Shown here one piece after another: positions 12,401-24,400 of a stretch of DNA of 64,000 nt (position 1 is its first letter; the number at the start of each line of letters is the position of its first letter). The translations under genes and the position numbers were made by a program. This DNA is from Dasypus novemcinctus (Eukaryota; Chordata; Mammalia; Cingulata; Dasypodidae): contig NC_080673.1 in assembly GCF_030445035.2 (NCBI RefSeq), positions 183,315,216 through 183,379,215 on the forward strand, written 5' to 3'. The notes beneath the pieces were generated by a model. The model saw only the letters and a program-made list of their open reading frames with translations. It was not told the DNA's origin and made no database searches.

Positions 12401-15400
12401 TTCTACTTTTGAGAACAGTTTGAGGTTAGACTTGGTCATTTGAGAGAAATCATGACCTTCAATTAGACTTTTACAAATCAGACCTCTTGTTCTCATGTAC
12501 CTCAGAAAGTGCATACGGACATCATGCATTCTTGAAGTCTTTCCATGGGAAACTTCAGTTATGTTACCTGTACAAACTTGGTGAGACGAGAATCCATCTG
12601 CATCAGTATTTCTTCCCATGCTTCACACATACATGTTAGTGACAAATTTATGTACTATTAGCAAGAAAAAAAATGAAAATAGTAAAAAAAAATTTAAGCT
12701 AACATGATTAAACATGTGCTTCCTATAGTCAGTCATCTCAAAGGAATCCAGAATTTACTTTCAATCACTCTTTTAACTCCCTTAAGCCTAAGAAAGAAAG
12801 CTACAGCTAGCATTTAATAATCACTTAACTATAATAAACATTTAGTAATTCTTAGTATTTTATAATAAAACATTCTTAAATAAAGGCTTTATCTATTAAA
12901 ATAAATATTCCCAAACTTTTTATATCTAAGATAGGATTTATGAACACTACCTATCAAAATGACGGTTTGGTAAGCTTTTCAATTTTAAAACAGGATTCTC
13001 AAAAAGATATTTATCTTCAGAAATGACATCAAGTCATTCAGTGATTATGGGAGACTGATAAACAATTCTCTGTAGCTCCTTCCATCAAGAGGTAGTGTCA
13101 ATTTCTCCAGGTCTTGAAACTAGTGTCTTGCCTTGACCAATAGGATGCAGCAGAAGCAACACTGAGTCTGGGACCCTAAAAGGTTTGCACACTTCAGAAG
13201 CCTGCCACTATCACCATGGGAACAAGCCTGGGCTAGCTTGCTGGAGGATGATGGACACTGAGATCAGCAAGCTGAATACAGCTGCACCACCCGGTACCGC
13301 CCACAGGAGCCCAACTCAAACTACCAACCTACAGAATTGTGAGATGATTTGGAGTGGATCTATTCACACAAAAGCCAAATGACACAATGACTGTTTTTCC
13401 ATAGTATTTTGTGAGAAAAATTTTAAAATTCCAAAATGGTATTTTATTTATGGGATTATTTTTAAAGAGTTAAGCTATTAATTTTTTCTTTGGCAGGTGG
13501 TAAATAGGGTTGGATGGGAATATTCTCAATTAAATTTCCTTTTCTTGCTTTCATGGGGATTATAAAATTATCTATCAGACTAGACACCTCCACCGCAGAT
13601 AGCTTTACAAAATTAAATTTTGTAAGTTTTTTATTTATTGGATTTTAGAAATTTATAATAAATATTCAAAAAAACAAGCTATAAATACCTGTAAAAGAGC
13701 TGAAATGTGAGTAAACTTTCTGGCCATCCGAGTTACTTCAGGTAAGAAAGAGTACAACAGATTGGTTTCGAGCTGTAAAATCACAAAAGTAAAGTGCAGT
13801 CATAATCAAACACACTTGCTTCTTTGACCCTCTCATCTCAAAAAAATTCTACAATATAAAGTAGACTCTAGGTCTAACTATATTTCAGAAAGACAATAAT
13901 TCTGCTCCCTTTGACATGTACAGTTCAGAGACTAAAAGACCATCACCGGGGGATTTTCATACCTGCTGCCTCAACTCACCCTCTCTGCACAGCTCACCCT
14001 CTCTGGGTTGATAGCCTCTACAAAGCTAGGGTAACATAATAACTTATTTTGTAACACTATAATAAGGACTTAAAATGATCACAAATATATATAAACTTCT
14101 TAAAGGAAAGAGAGGCTATTGATAAGTACAAGTAAAATACCTATGCAATGAAATGTGAATTATATCCCAGTAAAGCTGTTATTAAAAAATACTACAGGGA
14201 GTGAGTGTAGCTCAAGTGATTGAGCACCTGTTTTCCCACATATAAGGTCCTAGGTTTAATCCCGGTACCTCCTTAAAAATTAAATTAAAAAATATATATA
14301 TATATAAATAAATAAAACAAACTTCACAGAAATAGTGATTCACTTATTAGACAATGCTGGGAATATTTTCACAGAACCTTAAGTTGAAGAGTGATATCAA
14401 CAGTAGTTACAGTGAATCAATAAGTTCAGAATTCTCTTAAGGTCTGAATTTAGCAAAAAATGCTGGAAAACATACACATTGCATCTTGCATCTTTATTTG
14501 TTCTACTTTTGCTTGAGAGTTCACGTACACTTAAGTGGCTGGGATATTAAGATGACGATTTTGAGAGGATTTCTTGAAGGCAAGGCAACTTAAATTTAAA
14601 TACTATAATGGAGTCCAGTCAATCTACAGTAAATAAATCTATTGCATTTCCTCAATCTACAACACAAACAGCACAAAACAAAAGTTTTTCCAGCATTAAG
14701 TGATCATCTTCATTCAAGAGTCAAGTGGTGGTAAAGAGCACAAACTCTGGAGCCAGAATGCCGAGCACAACTTTCTAATTTGGTGACGTCGAGCAAGTTC
14801 TGCAGTTTCTCTTTGTGCCCATTTACTCATTTATAAAATGGAAATAATAACAGTATCTACTTATTAGGTTACTGTGAGGATTCAAATGAATTGCAATAAA
14901 GGTTTTAGTATGTGGCATACATAAAACAATCAAAAAGCATTTGTTTCTATTATTTCTAGGGCACAGTCCTGAGAAGACAATTGGTACAACGTTGAACTGG
15001 TATAATGACTAGGACACTACTAGACCATTGTGGTGGCTTACAGCCATGTACCCTGAGAAAAAAACATAAGCTTAATCCATTCCTGTGCATTGGAACCCAT
15101 TATAAATGGGACCTTTTGATGAGGCTATTTCAATTAGCGTGTGGCCCAGATGACTCAGGATGGGATGTAATCCTATTACTGAAGGCCTTATAAAAAAGAC
15201 TACGGAGAAAGAAAGCCAAAAGCTGAATGTCAGGGAAAAAGAGATGCCAGGAGAGGCCACCATGTGTACCGCCATGCGACAGAAAAGCCAAGGATCAGGG
15301 ATCACCAGCAGCCAGCCCCAAAAGACCAGTCTTCTGGGGGAAAGCATCGCCTTGATGACACCTTGATTTTAGACTTCTCCTGGCCTCTAAACCAAGAGCC

Positions 15401-18400
15401 AAAAATTCCCATTGTTTGAGCCAACCCATTGAATGGGATTTGTTTTAGCAATGAGGAAACCAGAACAACTATCAAAACACTGTTTTTAGAAAACTATACT
15501 GGAGCATGGACATAATAAAATGGTATTCACTATAAGAAGATTCTATATATTCAAAATTTGTAATCTCTAAATAGATTTTATATGGTTTTGTTTTGTTTTA
15601 ATGGCCATTAGACTTCAGTGTATGAAATAAAAACCTATGAAACCTATAAAAATATATTTACTCTTTATCGTTAGCAGGTTTCCAAACTCACCTGGAAATA
15701 CGACACTTCCGAAGCACCACTGGTAGAAACCTCTGTGACCACGGATAATGATTTCAAATCACTTGATAAACATAATGCAAGACAAGTACCAGCAATCTGT
15801 GAAACAATGAAATCCACCAGTACGTTTGGTATTATTACGAGACAGCATGTGCTTGTAAGACAGGAGGTAAAAAATCTCACAGGGAGCTTTAAAAATGGGA
15901 ACACATACACCTGGCTCCTGCTGCATGTGTGCAGCAGATGAAGGTAGGCACCCACCACTGTGGCCCTAATTTACCACAAGGACACACAGACTGCCCGCTC
16001 TCCTATCAAGGTTCCATTATCACATGCAGGAGAACCAAAACCTGCCACAGAGCCTACAATATTTTCTACCCCTGTAGGGAATGATAAGAGTAGGTGAAAA
16101 GGCTATCAAGAGGAGTAGATGTAGCTCAAGTGGCTGAGTGCCTGCTTCCCACTTTTGAGGTCCTGGGTTGGAGCCCCAGTCCCTCCTAAAAACAAACAAA
16201 CAAAAAACAAACTAAAAAGTCAACTCTCATTGAGGAGCAGATGTAGCTCAGTGGTTGAATGCCTGCACCCCATCTACGAGGTCCTGGGTTCAATCCCTGG
16301 CACCTCCCCCACCCCCCCAAAAAAAAGGTTATGGAGAAGACCAAAACTTAGCAATGACAACAGACTCAACGCTGAGCCTCAGAGCGCCTCTAATGACTCT
16401 CATTACATTCCATTCTCAAATTGTAGTTCCTTGTCCATCACAGGCCAGAGCGAAAGCATATTCAATGCTAAATCATATTCAAGTATATCATACACATCTC
16501 TTTATTAAAAAAAAAAAGACTAATTCTACAAACAGCCCGTTTGTAGGTTATTATATCACCACTATTTTATCTTAGTAAGAAAATTATCCTCTTACCATTT
16601 AAGAACTAATAATTTCAATAATTGAAAAGGGGAAAAAAAAACAACTAGTGTTGTACTGATTTTTCCACAAATCAATTAGCTGCTAATGCTAAGAAAAATG
16701 ACACAGAAAAGTTTAAAGAAAAACTTACCCCTGTGACACGTGCGATTTTGAACATTCCATAAGCATAAAGCTCAATAAATCCAGAGCTTCCTCCAAGGAC
16801 AAGAATATTAAGCCTAATTAAAAATAATACAACAAGCTGAGGACCAATCAACAACGGAGATTATGGAGTTCTCAAACCAAGATACAAAATATTACTGCTC
16901 TCATGTAATCTCCATGCTAAAGCTCCCCTGCAGATAGAACTATCAAGCAAAGCCTGATACTCATACCCCAAATTCACTCATATTGGGTTTATTTCTTTTT
17001 TTTCCAAAAGAAAACATAACTTTTCTCTAGTCTAAAAACACTCAATTTTATGGCAAAATAAAAACAAATTATTTTAACACAATTGTATTTATTATCAATA
17101 ACAGGACAATACTTTGTCCAGTGAATACAAAGTAACATCAGTTTTACCACGGTTATGATGTTAAATGTACTAAGTAAGCTTAAAGAACTTGAGTATTTAA
17201 AGTTAAATTTTAGAAACTCGAGTTCTTCTATCCTCCTTTACTTCTTATCAAAACAAACAAAGGTGTATTTATAATATTATTAAAACTTGACAAAATGAAG
17301 AAAGGCCATACAACAGAAATAAGTAGCCAATACATATTAACTCTGTTTATTGCTTGGAGCTGTTAATGTCAGTGATGAAAAAACATGACAAAAAAGGCCT
17401 TGAAACTTAAAACTTCTTAAAACTGCCTTAAATATTAAATATCAACTTGAAGAAATTAAAATTGCTATTCGCAATATCGGTAAGATTTACCTGACATCTC
17501 CCAAGAGTTTAATAATTTCATCAGAATTTTCTTCACTAAAATACAGAAAATAATTAGGTTACCTTCCAAGTATATATCATATAAAAAAAGATGATTACCT
17601 TTCTCAAAAATAAAAAAGGCATATCTTACCTAAATATTTTTGAGGTGTTGCTATAACTAGAGAAAAACATATATTAGGGTAAGAAATATTGTCAATAGAA
17701 ATATATTTTTAAAATTGTCATGGCTTGGAATTATTTATCCCAGGAAAAAACATGTTTTTAAAGATAATCATTCCCGTGGGTATGACCCCACAATAAGACC
17801 TTTGGACGAGGTTACTTCAGTTAAGGTGCGGCCCAACTGAATCAGGACGAGTCTTATTTCTGGCCTCACAGGGTAGGTCACAGACAGAGAAGCCATGGGG
17901 AACAACCAGAAGCAGGGAGTCGACAGTGCCCGGAAGAGAAAGAAGAGGACATCTCCACGGCACTGCCATGTGTCAGAAAAGCCAAGGGCCCAAGGTTTGC
18001 GGGCAGCCAGCCTCAGAATGTCACAGTCTTTGGGGAGAAAGCATCGCCCTGCTGATGGCCTTGGTTCTGTTTGGACTTCTAGCCTCAAACTGTGAACCAA
18101 GAAATTCCTATTATTTAGGCCAACCCATTGTATGGTATTTGTTTTAGCACCAAGAAAAAAAAAAATTTAACTACGATCCTTACTTTTTAGGCAAGGTAGG
18201 TAGCTTAGGTAAGAGAAGATTCGATTCATCCTCAGCATTATAAAAGGATGTTAGGACACTAAGAAAAAGAAGAAGAAAAACAAATTTTATTATAAAAACA
18301 TCAAAGATGTTACTTCTCTTTCAATTAAAAAAAATGTTAATTTTTAAAAGCCCAATTTTGTAACATCACTAAGTAAATTCATGCCACAAACATTTTTACT

Positions 18401-21400
18401 ATTGTAAGTCACTTGAACAATCACAAACATGAAATAGAAAAGTAGGAAGTTCTTCATTTACAAAGGGCTTTATTTTGCAAAAGAATCAGTTGTCCCCTTT
18501 ACATATAAAGGAACAGATATTAATAATTTTCTCAGCATACAAGATCAGTATTCAGATACTGAGAAATCATGATTTCTTAACTCTCATCTAAGTACCCATA
18601 TTAAACATTTGAGCACCAAGAGTAATTTTAAGGAACATTGCAATTATTATATCATTTATTTACAGGTTCTATGGCTGATCAACTCTTAGGGACTTGACAA
18701 CCCAGCAGGTCTACAAGAATACAACATATTTTCAAATAGTCTCCTTCATCCCCTCCAAATAAGGTTAGAAATAAATGTATGAGAAAGTGAAAAAGTGGTG
18801 ACTTGACAAGCATTTTTTCCCACTTTCACACAAAGTAGCTGTCCTGAAAGACCCTGGAATTTCCACATAAACATTTATAAATTATTCATAGGAAGTGTAT
18901 TAAGAATACATTTAGCAGGTAACTGGACTGGGATAGAAAATACATCGTACAATCCGCTCCTCCAACCTTTCATAAATTCACATAATCATTTGCAATCCTT
19001 GATTAGTTGATGATGGATTAATCACTTTGTTTTATCTACAGCAAATTTCAAACCCCAGGCTAGATCCTTGTCATCATATTCTTTCCAGGCTCTCCCTAGG
19101 AAAGTTGTCACTTAATATTCAGGATTTACAAATTAATTTGATATTAACTTAATGAAATTTAATTAGAAAGGAAAAGCTAATGGAAAGAAAATGATCACAT
19201 TTCTCCAAAAAAGAAAAACTTTTTTTTCAGTATTAGTCAAACCCAATCATCCCTTAGGCCATTTTTACTGCAAATCTGGTGGTATATTATGTGTTACTTG
19301 ACTATGCAGACAAAAGCAAAATTATTTTCATAACACAAGAAAACTATCAGGGACTATGAACACAGAAAGAATCTGTTCAGCATCAGGGCAGAATGCTCAA
19401 TTTAGCACTTTTCATGATAAGAATATTTACTAAGGCACAAAAAACAAAGTTCCAAACAAAATATATGATGAGAAGAAATCAGAACAATTTCCTAATCGGT
19501 AATTTTAATTAATAATTACTTGAAAGGATAAATCACTGATACGATCAATTACTAAAAATGACTAAAAAGAAAAAAAATCTAACAAAGCATTAAAAAATTT
19601 GAACTTGATAAAGTTAAAACCACAATTTAAATGCAATACACACACATAATACTCAGGTACTTGTAAGTTATCATTTTAAAAAATGAAAATTCATGTATAT
19701 TCTATAACAACTACCATAGTTTTTTCTTCTTTTATTCCTCTACCTGCTTTCTATAGTCACTTCCATCCAATGCATACAAGAAACTGGAGCCTCCACAGTA
19801 AAAGAATGCAAGCTTTCAGGTTTTTCTACATCACATAAAACAATTTTTTTGGTGTCAGCAAGAGCAAAGGCCAAAACTAAAAATGAGATAAGAGAAGAAA
19901 TAATCAGAGTAAGTTAGTGTAACATATGAGAAAAATGGGTATTTCACTTATAGCCTATTTTTACTTTGTTAAGCATATCTTAATCACAGAAATTATTTTA
20001 CCTAACAATTCTCTTAAGTAATAATTTACAAACTAAAAAGAAATCTTTGCATATAATTTTTCACTTTTATCTAAATTCATTTTCAAGTGCTCAAACTTTC
20101 ACGAGCCATCTACCACCTCATCTGTACTATATTGAACATCTTACACATCAAAGTCTCTAGGCTGGAAACTGTCAAGCAGAAAATACAGAACAAGTCTCAG
20201 TAGATAAATAATAATACCTTATCACCTAGACATATGGTCCCTTAAACATGCCTACAAGGTAAGAAGTGATTCCACCTGTCTTGTTCTCAAAAGGTGTCTT
20301 TTTTTTTTTCCTTTTATGTTCCTAACCCTTAATGGGAAAACAAGGCCATCAAATATCGTGGCTGAATACGGCTGAATCATTTAGTATAGTTTCAATACGT
20401 AAGTCATTAATATCTTCCTAACAAATCAAATTTAAGAATTTCTAAGTGGGGACAATGAGTTTCTCTGTTCACCAGCACATGCAGGCTGCCCTAGATGTGA
20501 GGCAATTCTGGCTTCCTCATCTTAAAACCAATTTAAACTATCCTGAAATTATTGTTATCTAAGAAAAATTATATTTTACTATCCAAAACACTAGTATTTT
20601 TTAATGATAAACACATCTAATTAAATAAATTTTAACACACGCTGACTTCTAAGATTTATTCTGATATACAGGTATTTTTTGATAAATCATGAAAGGAGAT
20701 CTCAAGAGTATTTACAAAGTCCTCTAATTTTATACTCAAAAAAATAAAATAAAAGACAGCAAAATGAGTACAGAATGAGTATAGTATTTTAAAGCATTTC
20801 TGGAAACCCTACTTTTGGGGATTAAGCTAAGGAGCTAATCACACCAAGTTCTTCCCAGTGTTCAGAATGTTTTATGCAGAATTGTCTATAAAAGACAAAA
20901 ATTGGAACAATCTAAATGATTATTAAGGGGGACAGATCTAGGAAATTCCAATATATATATAAAATGATTGTTATGCAGCAATTAATATTAATGTTGTAAA
21001 TATATACACATTGACATAAAAAGGGTGAGCCCCCTCAAAAAAAAACTAACAAAATAGTGTGTATTATATGATCTTCTTTTGATAAAACTATATATACATG
21101 TATCTTTACATGTATATATTTTATCAGGAAATGTCTGGAAGGATGTTCACCAAACAGGAGCAGTTGATATCTCTAAATATGGGTTTTCAGGGCATTTTTA
21201 CTTATTTACATTTGTCTAGAAAAAAAATTAAGGAATGAATATATATATCCTTTTCCAAAACCAGTCCAGTTTTGTTTTTAAGCACCAATGATATAGATGA
21301 ATTTTAAACTGCAGAAATTACGGTATTTTATTGTACTGACTGGATATGTCACCAAACCAAATAAGGACTGCCATGTAACAACACCAAATAGGAGAGAATG

Positions 21401-24400
21401 GAGGGATTACAGTCATAACTAGCTATGACATAAAGGGCACCAGGAGAAAAGAGAAAATACAGAAATGGAAGGAATGGGGTTAGATAATACTTCAGGTAAG
21501 GCAAATATACATGTACAGAGAGAAAGGTATTTATGAGCCACAGATTTAATGTTAAGATACATTTTGGGGGAGGAAAAGGCCATTTTGGCACTGAACTGAC
21601 TGGCAAGTGGCAGGTGGAGGTTGAACCAAATGGTGTGGGAGAACAAGATGACAGAAAGAACAACATCAAAGTATTCTGTAAATCCCATCAGATTTCATTT
21701 TAGAGTTATCTTTGTCAAGAAGCCAAATTTCATTTCAGAGATAGATTTGCCAAGAAATAAGATGGCAGAATTAACCCAAGTTCTATGAAAGAATTTTAAA
21801 GCATTCCGAAAAAAAGTTCTCAAACTGGTAAGAACAATAAACTCTTCTCAAAATGAGCTTTTTTGCATAATATTTTTTGGGAATAATAAAAATACATTTT
21901 CTTATAATACTATCATTACGTTTGCCATCTGGTCTCCAAGCCAAGCAGGTCACTTCCTTTCCTGTATTTTCATTTGGTGGAAAACTCCAAACCCGGTGAA
22001 AACTTGCAAGTCGATGAAGTAAAACCTAAGATAAAACAACATAATGGCAAAAAATAAAAAAATCAATTTCCCAAAATAAAATAAACCTAGATTTCCCACT
22101 ACAAAATTTTACAAAATGATCTTGAGTATACTATTCAGCTATCAAAAGAAATTATAGGAAGACAGCACCCAAATGAACTTAAGATATTTTTAAAGAAAGG
22201 CATGAAGCAAGGTCTAATTTAACCCTATACCCTATACATTTTCTAACCTTTTACATATCAGGAGACTTATATTTTAGAAAGGAATAAGGAATTGTCCAAG
22301 AAGACAACCAATAAAAATACAGAGTATACAAGAAGTACTAAAAAAAGAGCTATAGCATGGTCCAAAAATACTAAACTTGCAATCAGACAACTTGGGATTG
22401 AGTTTCAGTGGTGTGCTTCTTAGTCGGGGACCTCAGACAAGCCACTTAGCCACTCTCAGTTTCCACTTCCGCATTGGTAAATACTCATATTGGAGAGTCA
22501 AGATGATGCCCCAGGGCAACCTGGGCTTCAACTAAGACCCTCCCAACTCCAGCCTCAACACAACCAGTGAAAAGTAAGGAATAAAGGGTATCAAAGACCC
22601 TCTTCCCCAAAACCTCTTTTAGGTCCCCGCACTCACAGCTCTACCACCATTAGCAGCCTCCTCATTGTTCAGAGTGTCCTTCACTCCTGGTTCCACTGGT
22701 TACCACAGGGAACGCAGGACTCCCAAAGTCTCACTCATTCCCTGGGCTCAGCACTCTCTTTTCTGAACCCCTTTCTGTCACTCCTTACTTCAGAAACCCT
22801 TCCTTTAAAACCTCTGGAATGCATGGTCAGGTATCATCAAAATCCCCTATACCTTCATGCTCTTCTCTGACATCTGCCTCTCACTTGAGGGCACTGCTTC
22901 TCTGAAGCCCTCTCAAGGGGTGACTATTTTGCATCCTATTACCTAGACATATGGTGCCTTAAACATGCCAGTAGTACACCCTGTACTACTGGGCTAAGAG
23001 CTGAAGTAGGTGACCTCCTTAATCTTCAATGACATTCTTCTCTAAAATCCTCTAACTTTGAATCACATACAATCAGACCAAACTATCTGCTATCCCTCTC
23101 TGATGTCCTCAAATACTCTAGACCCTTCAACTCATTCCTAAAAAATATGGTTTCCTGGATCATTCAGGCTTCCCAACACTACTTATCATCATTCTTGGCA
23201 ATTTCAAGATCCACAATGTTCTTGCTTTTTTGGTTCTCAACTATTCCTCCTCCAATAATCACAGCTTCTCCCTTACTTCCATCACTCCCAAGTGTTACCA
23301 GTATAACACCACCAGCATCTGTTTCAAACTTCCATTTCCTACCCACCACCTGTCTTTCCAATTCCAATTCACCAACTTCACCAAGACACACAATACATTG
23401 ATCCTACCACCTATTCACTGTCCTTCACTTCACATATTTCCTCACTTCCCTTAATCAGATTAGAACTGATGGTTCTCATTACAATCACTCCCCTTGAAGA
23501 GAACCTCCACTCTCTTGCTTCTCTCTTGCTTTGTCACACTTGAAAAACAATAACCCTGGTTAAACCTGACCATGCCTACACCCACAGAAGTGGATTACCT
23601 CAAATTACAAGACCACGAAATTCATGTGGCCTACAATGCTGATCAGCAATCCTATTAGACTGCCCCAGTCCACTTGCCTTGTCAGCTTCTTCATACTTCT
23701 CCTTTCACCTCAAACTTCCAATATTTCCTCCTTCATTAGCACTCGATAATGACAACACCCTTGCTTATTCCCTGAATGAGAAAAAGGGAAGCAACAAGCA
23801 CCCATTATCACACCTACCCATCTGGCTGCACTGGTGGCCCTATTCTCTACCTCTCCCCTAGTGCTGTGGCCTTAACTATCTGCACTTCTATCCACTCGTA
23901 TCTCAAGCCATTACAAAGTTAGAAAGTGTCCTGGCAGAGAAGAGAGATTAGAAGATTTCATGGAGGAACGAGACATTTAGGAACTTAAAGATTGCATCCT
24001 GAGGGGCTACATATGATGACAGGTTCATGGCAGACATGGCGAAGCAGTTTTGTAGACTGCTAGTTTTCCTTATCATCTAGTTTCCAAATGTGGCTGCACA
24101 CACCACTAGCTAGATTCTGGCGGACAGAAAATTATCAGGCAAACTGCCAAGAGGCCGAGGAAGGAAAAGATGCACTGGTGAAGGTTTCCTTAAAAAATGG
24201 CTGCCAGAAACTCTGGGCAAAATGCTGGGTACATTCTGGTTACACCAGAGGAAGGGTATGGAATGTGAAGGAGAAATGCTTATTAACATCAGGGCACTTT
24301 CTGGCAGAAACTCAGCAAAGCATGACTCTTACCTTATATTTAAATGTTTAGTAATGGGAGGTGGCTGTCCAATCCATGTATAAAACTTGGACAACACAAT

